In this document: positions 33,693 through 42,233 of the stretch, one piece after another
Layout of the letters: the number at the start of each line of letters is the position of its first letter
Position numbering within the stretch: the stretch's first letter is position 1
From: an uncultured Porphyromonadaceae bacterium
GTDB taxonomy: Bacteria > Bacteroidota > Bacteroidia > Bacteroidales > Muribaculaceae
Reading direction: 5' to 3'
Assembly: GCA_900555715.1 (NCBI GenBank)
Contig: USMC01000003.1
Span: 37,949-101,948 of the forward strand
Length of the DNA: 64,000 nt
Position numbers and translations under genes: made by a program
Notes under the pieces: generated by a model
Seen by the model: only the letters and a program-made list of their open reading frames with translations
What the model was told of the DNA's origin: nothing
Databases searched by the model: none

Positions 33693-35375
33693 TTATTTAC
33701 TGCATTTTGAGAGAAGGGCACGGGCGTTGGCAAGAGCGGCTTCGTCGTCGGAACTGCCGCAGATCATCAGCGCAATTTCACCGGGACGTTCTTCTTCGGC
33801 GAGAGTCCTTATCCGGGTATTTGTGCTCGTCTCGTCATCTTCTTTATACACTTTGAAATGACGGCGTCCGCAGGCTGCCACTCCGGGCAGATGGGTGATG
33901 GTAATCACCTGAATATACCGGCCCATCTCTGCCATCATGGCTCCCATGCGTCCTGCTATATCTCCTGACACTCCGGTATCGACCTCGTCGAAGATTATCG
34001 AAGGCAGATGCATCGACTCCGCGACGATGCTCTTGACAGTGAGCATCAGACGCGACAGCTCGCCGCCGGAGGCTGTATTACCGACCGGCATGAGCGGCTG
34101 ATTCTTGTTGAATGCGAACAGAAACTGCACATGGTCGAGTCCCTCACTGCCGAGTTTGTCCTTGGTAATGGAGATTTCGCAGCGAAGATTCGGCATACCG
34201 AGCAAGGCTGCCCGTTCGCGCAGACGCATGGCGAAATCGGACGCTGCCGCACTGCGGCGTTCCGAAAGCTGCTGTGCGAGTTCCCACGCTGTCTTCTTTG
34301 CGCGCCTGGCGGCATGTTCCAGAGCGCTGAGAACGTTTTCGGCATCGTCGAGAGCTTCTATCTGCCGTGCCAAACGATCGCGAAGAGCGATAAGACCGTC
34401 GGCATCTTCGACATGATGCTTAAGTTCCAGAGAGTAGAGTTCGGAAAGACGACGCTCCACATCGGCAAGGCGGTGCGGGTCGGCGCCGGTTCTGGAATCT
34501 ACGTCAGAAATTGTATCTGTCACATCGGAAATTTCGATACGCGCTGAATCAAGACGGTCGGCGAGCGCGGAATAGTCGACGTCGCCACCCTCGAAAGTCT
34601 CGGCAAGCTCACGTACAGCGCCTACGGCAGCTGTAAGGAGCGACAGCACATTCTCCGGAGCATTGACAAGAGGTGACAGCGCTTTTTCAAGGCTGTCTTT
34701 GATTTCGCCTACATTCGACAGCACTTCGCGTTCCTGCTCGAGAGCCTGATGCTCGCCCGGCTGGAGCGACATGGCAGCAAGCTGCTCATACTGGTACTGG
34801 ATGAAATCGGCGTCGTCACGTGTGCGCCTGATAAGATCGCGGGTATCCGTGTATTTTTTAAGCGCCGCACGGAAGGCATCGTAAGCCGTCCCGTATTCGG
34901 CAAGCAATGCTCCGTTGCCGGCAAGGCTGTCGATGATTCCGAGCTGATAATCCGGCTGGGCAAGCAGCTGGTTTTCGTGCTGTGAATGAATGTCGACAAG
35001 ACGCTCGGCGACCTGCTTCAGCAGAGGAAGATTAACAGGCGTGTCGTTGACAAAAGCACGCGACCTGCCGCCGGATGCCGAAAGCTCGCGACGGAGAATT
35101 ATCTCAGTTCCGTCAGCGTCGAGGTCGTTCTGCTTAAGGATTGCCGCAACACCGTCGGCTGCGTCAACGCTGAACACAGCTTCGATGACCGACTTGCGGT
35201 CGGTGCAACGGATAGCCCTGCTGTCGGCGCGTCCGCCAAGAAGAAGCGACAGCGCTCCCATGATTATCGACTTGCCGGCACCTGTCTCGCCGGTGATAAT
35301 GTTGAAGCCGGGGGCAAATTCTATGTCTATGCTGTCTATCAGAGCATAGTTGCTTATATGGAGCGATTCTATCAT
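33693..35375 (-). CDS. recN: DNA repair ATPase RecN
   Basis: A 560-residue SMC-like protein. The N-terminal IDIEFAPGFNIITGETGAGKS includes Walker A, followed by long coiled-coil segments interrupted near the middle. The C-terminal half has NTASGGELSRLMLT (ABC signature), the Walker B IIFDEVDTGVSG and ITHLPGVAACGRRHF. RecN helps repair double-strand breaks. The length is normal for the family. The start overlaps the porD stop by 4 bp. Confidence 0.96.
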   Translation of the reverse strand: MIESLHISNYALIDSIDIEFAPGFNIITGETGAGKSIIMGALSLLLGGRADSRAIRCTDRKSVIEAVFSVDAADGVAAILKQNDLDADGTEIILRRELSASGGRSRAFVNDTPVNLPLLKQVAERLVDIHSQHENQLLAQPDYQLGIIDSLAGNGALLAEYGTAYDAFRAALKKYTDTRDLIRRTRDDADFIQYQYEQLAAMSLQPGEHQALEQEREVLSNVGEIKDSLEKALSPLVNAPENVLSLLTAAVGAVRELAETFEGGDVDYSALADRLDSARIEISDVTDTISDVDSRTGADPHRLADVERRLSELYSLELKHHVEDADGLIALRDRLARQIEALDDAENVLSALEHAARRAKKTAWELAQQLSERRSAAASDFAMRLRERAALLGMPNLRCEISITKDKLGSEGLDHVQFLFAFNKNQPLMPVGNTASGGELSRLMLTVKSIVAESMHLPSIIFDEVDTGVSGDIAGRMGAMMAEMGRYIQVITITHLPGVAACGRRHFKVYKEDDETSTNTRIRTLAEEERPGEIALMICGSSDDEAALANARALLSKCSK

Positions 35376-36286
35376 CTTGTTTCTGCTCCTTTCCTGATTT
35401 TTTCGATACGTTCGGTCTCGGTAGGATATATCGGTTCGAGCAGCTTGGCTACCTTCGTGCGTTCCTCGGCGGGAGCCTTGGAATAGATGTTGACGAGTTC
35501 GTCGAGCTTGGCATCCTTGAACATCGAAAGCGCTACCGACATCGGATTAGCCTCATGTATCTTTGCAATGATTTCAAGACTCTCTGTGACTGCAGCGCGT
35601 CCTTTGTCGACCGACACGGACATCTGGTCCAGTCCCTGACGATGATACTTATACGTAAGGTCGCGGAGCACGGCTGTCTGCGGATCGGTGTACGAACCGA
35701 GAACTGCACTGCGGTTTTTATTGTCCTCGAACGCTTTCCATCCGCTCTCTCCGCTCGACTGCGCCATCTGCACTATCAGTGCCAGCCTTTCGAACCAGGG
35801 ATCACCGCCGTGCGGCGAGAAGGAATCGAAATCCACCGCAAGAATGAGGTAGGCATAGAAATTGAGGATAGCCGTAAGCTGGCTTTCCATATTATTGACA
35901 GAAAACACCAGCGGTTCGTTCTCCCGATAGGTGAACTCCACCTTCGAGTCCTTGAAATTGATAAGACTCGTGGTATAGGTCGAGTTGTACACCGGTCGGA
36001 GCGACTGCACCTGAATGTCGCCGGTCATCTTGTCGTCGGTATATTCCTTGATGGTTATAAAGAGACGGCACTCTATTTTCTCATTGGCGGCGAACTGGGC
36101 GTTTGTAAAAACAGTGGTGTTGAGATAGTCGTTGATTGCCTGCTGGAGTGTCTCGAACACCTGTTTGCTGCCCGACACCTTATCGGCGTTGACAGTCACC
36201 TGGCACGAGAGCTCCTGCGCCTGAGCGATGAAAGCGCCAGCGGCAAGAAAGAATGAGAGAAAAACGTTTCGGAGAGTAGAAATCAT
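35372..36286 (-). CDS. porD: PorD/DUF4835-family secreted protein
   Basis: A 304-residue protein with a signal peptide (about 1-23, AFIAQAQE). It has the DUF4835 pattern: ELSCQVTVNADKVSG, TLQQAINDYLNTTVF, FFITIKEY-like RLFITIKEYTDDKM, and HGGDPWFERLALIVQMAQ. The family includes PorD, which is needed for type IX secretion in Porphyromonas, but most Bacteroidales carry it in this same recN-coaBC neighbourhood whether or not they have a full T9SS. Its envelope role here is therefore uncertain. It overlaps both neighbours by 4 bp. Confidence 0.88.
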   Translation of the reverse strand: MISTLRNVFLSFFLAAGAFIAQAQELSCQVTVNADKVSGSKQVFETLQQAINDYLNTTVFTNAQFAANEKIECRLFITIKEYTDDKMTGDIQVQSLRPVYNSTYTTSLINFKDSKVEFTYRENEPLVFSVNNMESQLTAILNFYAYLILAVDFDSFSPHGGDPWFERLALIVQMAQSSGESGWKAFEDNKNRSAVLGSYTDPQTAVLRDLTYKYHRQGLDQMSVSVDKGRAAVTESLEIIAKIHEANPMSVALSMFKDAKLDELVNIYSKAPAEERTKVAKLLEPIYPTETERIEKIRKGAETR

Positions 36287-37515
36287 AGACTGAGAACAGT
36301 GTCGAAAATGTCGCGGGCCACTTCCGCCTTGCTTTTCAGAGGGAAGACGCGCGGCTCGTTCGATTTCGCAGAGTAAATGGTGATTTTATTCGTATCTGTG
36401 CCGAACCCGGCGCCCGGGTCGGCAAGTGTGTTGAGCACTATCATGTCGAGATTCTTGCGCGACAGCTTTTCGAGCGCGTTCGCTTCGCCGTTGTCGGTTT
36501 CGAGAGCGAAACCGACGAGAATCTGTCCGGGACGTTTCTCCTCCCCGAGCTTACGCGCTATATCGGGATTCTTAACAAGACGGATCGACTCAACGTCCTC
36601 GTGCTCGCGCTTGATTTTGCTGCAGCGCTGCTCTGCCGGAGCATAGTCGGCGACAGCTGCCGCCATCACAGCAATGTCGGCATCGGCGAATGCGCGGCGG
36701 GCTGCATCGAGCATCTCGCAAGCACTCTCCACGTCGATTCGCGTCACTGAACTGTCGCTTACCTTCATTGAAGCGTCGACCGGTCCGGCAATGAGTGTCA
36801 CGCGCGCGCCGCGGCGCGCTGCTTCATGTGCGAGAGCGAATCCCATCTTGCCGGTGGAGAAATTGCTTATGAAGCGTACGGGGTCGATGCGTTCTACTGT
36901 CGGACCTGCGGTTATCATCACATGCTTTCCTTCCATGCTGCGGTCGGCAGTCGAAGCGAACCACGAGTCGAGCGCTGCCGCAATGCCTTCCGGCTCTTCC
37001 ATGCGCCCCTTGCCGACAAGATGACTCGCAAGCTCCCCTTCCGCCGGCTGGATGATATGCACGCCGTCGGCGGCAAGAGTGGCAAGATTGCGTACCGTGC
37101 TCGGATGCGCCATCATGTCGAGATCCATCGCCGGAGCGACAAACACCGGGCAACGCGACGAGAGATAGGTAGTGACGAGCATATTGTCCGCCACGCCTGT
37201 CGCCATTTTTGCGATAGTCGACGCCGTCGCAGGGGCGACGATCATAGCGTCAGCCCACAGTCCGAGGTCGACATGAGAATGCCATTCGCCAGTATTTGCC
37301 GTAAAAAATTCACTGATAACGGGCTTGCCCGAAAGCGTGGAGAGAGTGAGAGGCGTAATGAATTCCTTGGCATTGGGAGTCACGACAGGCTGCACCTCCG
37401 CTCCGGCTTTGACAAACAGCCGGACAAGATGGGCGCACTTGAAGGCGGCTATGCCGCCGCTTATGCCGAGGATAATATGCTTACCTTTGAGATTGGGATA
37501 GTTCATCGGGGTCAT
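36283..37515 (-). CDS. coaBC: Bifunctional phosphopantothenoylcysteine decarboxylase/phosphopantothenate-cysteine ligase
   Basis: A 410-residue coenzyme A biosynthesis enzyme. The N-terminal FMN-dependent CoaC half has ILGISGGIAAFK, TANTGEWHSHVDLG with the catalytic histidine, and PAMDLDMMAHPSTVRNL. The C-terminal CoaB half has VMITAGPTVERIDPVRFISN, FSTGKMGFALA and VGFALETDN. Both active sites are intact. An alternative start at 37506 (MNYPNLKG) is possible. It is coupled by 4-bp overlaps to the exonuclease gene upstream and to porD downstream. Confidence 0.96.
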   Translation of the reverse strand: MTPMNYPNLKGKHIILGISGGIAAFKCAHLVRLFVKAGAEVQPVVTPNAKEFITPLTLSTLSGKPVISEFFTANTGEWHSHVDLGLWADAMIVAPATASTIAKMATGVADNMLVTTYLSSRCPVFVAPAMDLDMMAHPSTVRNLATLAADGVHIIQPAEGELASHLVGKGRMEEPEGIAAALDSWFASTADRSMEGKHVMITAGPTVERIDPVRFISNFSTGKMGFALAHEAARRGARVTLIAGPVDASMKVSDSSVTRIDVESACEMLDAARRAFADADIAVMAAAVADYAPAEQRCSKIKREHEDVESIRLVKNPDIARKLGEEKRPGQILVGFALETDNGEANALEKLSRKNLDMIVLNTLADPGAGFGTDTNKITIYSAKSNEPRVFPLKSKAEVARDIFDTVLSL

Positions 37516-38276
37516 TTGCGGGCGCGCAGCTTAATGCGGGTAAACGCCTGTTTTGTATTCCTTGCAAAATCGCCTTGCATAATCCAGCTGTAATAGCCGG
37601 GGTCGGAGGCGAGTACTTCTTCCGCCACACGTCCCTTGTATTTGCCGAAGTTTATTATCTCACGGTTCTTGTCGTCATAGATAAGACGTCCGGCGATGTC
37701 GACATTGCGGTTCGGAGAAGCATATTCGGAAAGTGCGCCTATCTCGCACGGCACATCGTCATAGCGTTCGAGCTGTGCAAGGAGCACTTCCATCGTGGCG
37801 CGCGTATCGGCAAGCGCACCATGAGCGCCTTCCAGCTCTTTATCACAGTAGTAGCGGTAGGCGGCTACAAGCGTGCGCGGTTCTTTCTTATGATAAATCG
37901 TCTGCACATCGACAAGCTTTGTCTTCGAGAAATCGAAATCGACTCCGGCACGCTCGAACTCGCGGTCGAGCAGCGGGATGTCGAAACGGTTGCTGTTATA
38001 TCCTGCTATGTCGCAGCCGTTGATGATGGAGCACAACGAGCTTGCTATCTGGCGGAAGGTAGGCTCATTGGCGACATCCTCGTCGGTTATGTGGTGTATT
38101 GCCGTGGCTTCTTCGGGAATGTGCATTCCGGGATTGATGCGGCGTGTCTTTTCATAGACAGTGCCGTCAGGCATGAGTTTGACAAGCGAAATCTCGACGA
38201 TGCGGTCGTTCATAACGCTTGTCCCTGTCGTCTCCAGATCGAAGAACACCAGAGGACGGGTAAGTTTCAGCTTCAT
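37512..38276 (-). CDS. DnaQ-like DEDDh 3'-5' exonuclease
   Basis: A 254-residue protein with the exonuclease fold of the DNA polymerase III epsilon subunit. Exo I is VFFDLETTGTSV (D and E metal ligands), Exo II is AGYNSNRFDIPLLDREF, and Exo III is GAHGALADTRATMEVL (DEDDh histidine and aspartate). A C-terminal extension (FGKYKGRVAEEVLASDPGYYSWI) resembles the DUF3820-type tail found on Bacteroidales homologues. Its position 29 bp after dnaN supports a replication or proofreading role. Confidence 0.92.
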   Translation of the reverse strand: MKLKLTRPLVFFDLETTGTSVMNDRIVEISLVKLMPDGTVYEKTRRINPGMHIPEEATAIHHITDEDVANEPTFRQIASSLCSIINGCDIAGYNSNRFDIPLLDREFERAGVDFDFSKTKLVDVQTIYHKKEPRTLVAAYRYYCDKELEGAHGALADTRATMEVLLAQLERYDDVPCEIGALSEYASPNRNVDIAGRLIYDDKNREIINFGKYKGRVAEEVLASDPGYYSWIMQGDFARNTKQAFTRIKLRARK

Positions 38277-38305
38277 TTGATTTTATCAGATATGATTGTA
38301 TTACC

Positions 38306-39439
38306 TCAGAAATCGCTGACAGTCATCGGCATCAGAAGCATGACAAGCTCAGTGTTCTCGGGTTCGTCCATCGGCTTGAACACACCCGGACGGGCGGCAT
38401 CGCCAAGTTCGACAGCTATTTCTGCCGTGCGCAGTGTGTTGAGAATCTCAATCAGGTATGAAGCGTTAAAGCCTATGGTAAGCTCATTGCCGCTGTAGTT
38501 GCAGGGCACCTGCTCGCGGGCGCTGGTGCAGAGGCTGGGGTCACTGCTCTTGATGAGCACGTTGTCCTGACTGAAACGGAATTTCTCAAGTCCTCCGTCG
38601 ATTTCCACAAAGATGCCCACACGGCGGACGGCATTGAGCAGCGCCTGACGCTCGATGGTGAGTACGTTGGGATTATTACGGGGAATGACACGGTTATAGT
38701 CGGGATAGTTGCCGCCGAGGAAGGTGAGCTGGAAAGTGATGTGTTCAGTCTCAAGACGCGCGCTCTTGCTGTACATGGTAACGGTGAGCGATTCGTCACC
38801 ACCCATAACGTTCTTGATGATTCCGGCAGCCTTGGCGGGAATGGTGCCGGAGGCTGTCACATCGGGAGCCGTACGGCTGTCGACATAGCGGACGAGCTTG
38901 CGTGTGTCGGTAGCGGCAAAGACTATCTTGTCAGGAAACACATCGAAACGGACGCCCATCATTGCCTGACGGTACTCTTCGGTGGCTGCGGCAAACATCG
39001 TATTGTCCAGACCCGACACCATCTGCTCAGTGGCGATGGTGAATACAGCGGGTTCGCCGCTTGTCTCAGGTTCGAACTGCGGATATTGTGCGCCCGGAAG
39101 ACCTACGAATGAATAGTGACCCGCCTGGTAGGTGATCTGCATTTCGAGAGTGTCGTCGTTCACTTCTATGGTGATACCCTGCTCGGGGAGTTCTTTAAGA
39201 AGTTCGACCAGACGACGGGCGCCTACGCACACGCTGCCGGAGCCGGCGGCATCCTCGATGGCGACACGTGCCGACAGGGCATTTTCCTGATCAGAGCCCA
39301 TGATGGTGAGGACTTTCGCTTCGGCGTCGACCGTCAGAAGGAAATTGTCGAGGATTGCAAGGGCGTTTTTGCTGGATATAACCTTGCTTACTGCCTGAGC
39401 CGACGTGTAGAAGGCTTTGCTTGAGACATTGAATTTCAT
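38306..39439 (-). CDS. dnaN: DNA polymerase III beta subunit (sliding clamp)
   Basis: A 377-residue protein in the normal size range of the ring-forming clamp, with three similar domains. Recognisable segments are AVSKVISSKNALAILDNFLL, DDTLEMQITYQAGHYSFVGLP, PDKIVFAATDTRKLVRY, LTFLGGNYPDYNRVIP, and the C-terminal NTELVMLLMPMTVSDF where clamp-binding peptides dock. It is the first gene of the run that leads to the M13 peptidase, and is preceded by a full-consensus promoter. No dnaA is adjacent. Confidence 0.97.
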   Translation of the reverse strand: MKFNVSSKAFYTSAQAVSKVISSKNALAILDNFLLTVDAEAKVLTIMGSDQENALSARVAIEDAAGSGSVCVGARRLVELLKELPEQGITIEVNDDTLEMQITYQAGHYSFVGLPGAQYPQFEPETSGEPAVFTIATEQMVSGLDNTMFAAATEEYRQAMMGVRFDVFPDKIVFAATDTRKLVRYVDSRTAPDVTASGTIPAKAAGIIKNVMGGDESLTVTMYSKSARLETEHITFQLTFLGGNYPDYNRVIPRNNPNVLTIERQALLNAVRRVGIFVEIDGGLEKFRFSQDNVLIKSSDPSLCTSAREQVPCNYSGNELTIGFNASYLIEILNTLRTAEIAVELGDAARPGVFKPMDEPENTELVMLLMPMTVSDF

Positions 39440-39504
39440 ATCTATATGTTGTTATTTTAATTTATTTTCTTCCTGGCACAAGTCTGCGGGAGACTTTGAA
39501 CTTG

Positions 39505-39536
39505 CAAAGATACTCATATTATTACGCGCGTGCAAA
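39505..39536 (-). promoter_or_regulatory. dnaN promoter
   Basis: On the minus strand TTTG (39536-39533), 20 bp, TATCTTTG (39512-39505). The full consensus match leaves a 5' leader of about 60 bases before the dnaN ATG at 39439. Confidence 0.83.
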
Positions 39537-39698
39537 TTCAACGCATCCAATGAGCCCGAAGCATCAGTTCTGCTTATAGATTTTTAACACTCTGTTTCAG
39601 CATTTCCGGTTGTTATATTATCATTCCAAGCTATTTCATCTCTGCTCTTGCCCGGAACATCAGATCCGTCCGGGAGCACAGCAAAAACAGCGAACTAT

Positions 39699-41096
39699 AT
39701 GATACATAAAGTTTCAGCTATTACAATCTTTTCTCTGCTGGGCATCCTGTCCGGATTCGGCGAAACTGCCGGCAAGCTTACCCTTGCCGGCACGTCATGG
39801 TCTGCCGACACCATTGCCGTCACAGAAATCCCTGCGGACGACTCCGCATGGTGGCGCCGGTTTAACGACGCCACACTCGACAGCCTCATCATCTTAGGCG
39901 AGAAAAACAATTACGACGCAGCGGCGGCGGTCCGGCGCATTGCCATAGCCAGAGCTCAGCTCGGAACGGCACGCAGCGCGTGGTTCCCGCAGATAGACGT
40001 CAGCGCCGGTTATAACCGCGAGCGCTCCTCGGGACGTCTGCAGGGACGGACAGGAAACGCAAGCACGATGTCATATTTCAATGCCGGAGCAAGCCTCAGC
40101 TGGGAAATCGACGTCTTCGGAAAAGTGGCGCGACAGGTCGAGAAAGCATCGGAATATGTCAAACTGAATGCAGCAGAATATGACGGTGTCATTGTCGCTC
40201 TCGACGCAGAAATAGCATCAGCATATATCAGTCTGCTTGTCAGCCGGCACCAGCTCGAAATAGCCGAAACACACGCCGTAAATCAGGATTCGATTCTCGG
40301 AACAGTTGAAACCAGATACCGGACAGGACTTGCATCAAAGCTTGACGTAGCACAGGCAAAAACACTGTACTACAGCACGATTGCAAGTGTGCCGTTACTT
40401 GAAGCTTCTATTGAAGCATCGTACAATTCTCTTGCCGTCCTCATCGGCGTACTGCCGGACAGCCTGCCCTCCGGCGTATATGCCGACCATCCCCTGCCCG
40501 ACCATGTCGGACTGCCTGACGTAGGAGTGCCAGCCGATCTTCTGCGGCGCCGCCCCGACATAGCACAGGCGGAACGGAACATCAGCATGGCTGCCGCCGA
40601 ACTCGGTATCACACGGAGTCAGTATCTTCCTTCACTGAGCCTTACAGCAACAATAGGAACACAGGCGCATAACTTTAACGATTTATTTAGCAAACAGAGC
40701 GCAGCATACTCAATATCACCAACTTTATCGTGGACTCTTTTTGACGGACTGTCTCGTCGGAACAGCACCGCGGCGGCAAAAGAAAACCTCCAGATGCAAA
40801 TCGACAGCTACAACACAACCGTCCTCACTGCTGTCGAAGAGGTAAACAACGCCCTGGCAAGCTACTCAGCGTCGCTGCGTCACATCGCACGTCTCGAACA
40901 AGTGCTGGAAAACTGCCTCGAAGAAGTAAGGCTGTCGTTCAGTCTGTACAAACAGGGACTGACACAGTTTTCCAACGTTGTCGACGCACAGCAGGACTAT
41001 CTCACCTATCAGAATACTCTCGTCGAAGCTCAGGGGACATCGCTCGCCTCGCTCATAAACCTCTACCGCGCACTTGGCGGAGGATGGAACGAATAA
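39699..41096 (+). CDS. TolC/OprM-type outer-membrane efflux protein
   Basis: A 465-residue outer-membrane factor. I use ATG 39699, which gives a signal peptide (MIHKVSAITIFSLLGILSGF), instead of a longer frame from 39648. Two OEP repeats are visible (about 45-240 and 260-460), with LGTARSAWFPQIDVSAGY, LLRRRPDIAQAERNISMAAAELG, ITRSQYLPSLSL and LFDGLSRRNS typical of NodT/OprM proteins. Unlike many relatives there is no lipobox cysteine, so it is probably not acylated. It forms a three-gene efflux operon with the adaptor and pump that follow. Confidence 0.92.
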   Translation: MIHKVSAITIFSLLGILSGFGETAGKLTLAGTSWSADTIAVTEIPADDSAWWRRFNDATLDSLIILGEKNNYDAAAAVRRIAIARAQLGTARSAWFPQIDVSAGYNRERSSGRLQGRTGNASTMSYFNAGASLSWEIDVFGKVARQVEKASEYVKLNAAEYDGVIVALDAEIASAYISLLVSRHQLEIAETHAVNQDSILGTVETRYRTGLASKLDVAQAKTLYYSTIASVPLLEASIEASYNSLAVLIGVLPDSLPSGVYADHPLPDHVGLPDVGVPADLLRRRPDIAQAERNISMAAAELGITRSQYLPSLSLTATIGTQAHNFNDLFSKQSAAYSISPTLSWTLFDGLSRRNSTAAAKENLQMQIDSYNTTVLTAVEEVNNALASYSASLRHIARLEQVLENCLEEVRLSFSLYKQGLTQFSNVVDAQQDYLTYQNTLVEAQGTSLASLINLYRALGGGWNE

Positions 41097-41107
41097 AACA
41101 CTCAATT

Positions 41108-42220
41108 ATGAAAAACATAGCTTTTGTCATCACATCCGCCGCGCTGGGCTGTCTGCTATTCTCATGCGGCAGGAAAGAAACTCAGGCACATGAGATTCAG
41201 AAACTCGATGTAACCTATCCCATTGTCGAATCTGTCACAATTCATCAGAAACTGCCCGGCACTATCAAGGCATACCGCGAGGTGAAGCTCGTGGCACGCG
41301 TCAACGGCTATCTGCGCTCATGCAACTATCAGTATGGACAGCATGTGAAAAAAGGTGATATTCTGTTCACAATCGAAGACCAGAACTACCGCGACGCCGT
41401 CAGCCAGGCACAGAGCAACCTCACAACAGCGATAGCCAACCGTAATTATGCCTCCACACGATATGCCGCCATGACAGAAGCTCTCAAAAGCGATGCTGTC
41501 AGCAAAATGGAAGTAGAACAGGCGAAAAGCACGCTCGAAGAATGCGAAGCTGCCATAAAATCGGCGGAAGCGTCGCTCCAGACAGCGGAAACGCAACTGT
41601 CCTACTGCACTGTCAGGGCACCGTTCGACGGGCATGTGTCGGCAGCGTATAGCGACGTCGGCTCATACCTCAGCGGAGAAGCATCCCCGGCAGAACTCGC
41701 CACAATCTATGAAGACGACCGCATGGTGCTGTATATTTCGGTCGACGACGAATCGACAATGGCGGCAATACAGCAGGCTCGCGCCGACGGCAGCCTTAAT
41801 CTCGACAGCATTCCGCTCACTTTCTCCGACGCCACAAAAGGCACATACACCGCAAACCTCGACTATATGGCGCCGAGCATCAACACATCCACCGGAACCA
41901 TACAGCTGCAGGCACTGATCGACAATACGCTCGGAGAACTGCGCAGCGGCATGTTCGCCACCGTCGACCTTCCGCAGAACACCGACTCCGCCGCCATACT
42001 CGTGCGCGACGCCTCCATCGGAAGCGACCAGCGGGGCAAATATATATACACCGTCAGCGACTCCAACACTGTCGTCTATACACCTATAACAACGGGACAA
42101 ATCTATCAGGACACACTCCGGATTGTAAAAAGCGGACTGCCGAAAGATTGTAAATACATCACAAAAGCGCTGCTGAAAGTGCGCGACGGGCTCAGAATCG
42201 ACCCTGTTTTAACCAAATGA
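41108..42220 (+). CDS. RND efflux periplasmic adaptor lipoprotein
   Basis: A 370-residue membrane-fusion protein. ATG 41108 gives a lipoprotein signal with lipobox LLFSC (C20). The biotinyl-lipoyl part (PGTIKAYREVKLVARVNGYLR), a helical hairpin rich in Q, A and S (about 95-165), and beta-barrel segments (VRAPFDGHVSAAYSDVGSYL) follow the HlyD/AcrA order. It links the pump at 42234 with the outer-membrane channel at 39699. It begins 11 bp after the previous stop. Confidence 0.94.
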   Translation: MKNIAFVITSAALGCLLFSCGRKETQAHEIQKLDVTYPIVESVTIHQKLPGTIKAYREVKLVARVNGYLRSCNYQYGQHVKKGDILFTIEDQNYRDAVSQAQSNLTTAIANRNYASTRYAAMTEALKSDAVSKMEVEQAKSTLEECEAAIKSAEASLQTAETQLSYCTVRAPFDGHVSAAYSDVGSYLSGEASPAELATIYEDDRMVLYISVDDESTMAAIQQARADGSLNLDSIPLTFSDATKGTYTANLDYMAPSINTSTGTIQLQALIDNTLGELRSGMFATVDLPQNTDSAAILVRDASIGSDQRGKYIYTVSDSNTVVYTPITTGQIYQDTLRIVKSGLPKDCKYITKALLKVRDGLRIDPVLTK

Positions 42221-42233
42221 AAACAGACAGACC

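Noticed and set aside
35372..36286. PorD as proof of a working type IX secretion system
   Set aside because: DUF4835 proteins occur in this conserved gene order in Bacteroidales without a complete system, and no other T9SS gene is in the window.
39651..39674. Hairpin CCCGGA/TCCGGG before the efflux operon as a terminator or attenuator
   Set aside because: The stem is only 6 bp with a 12-nt loop and no T-run; it may be chance.
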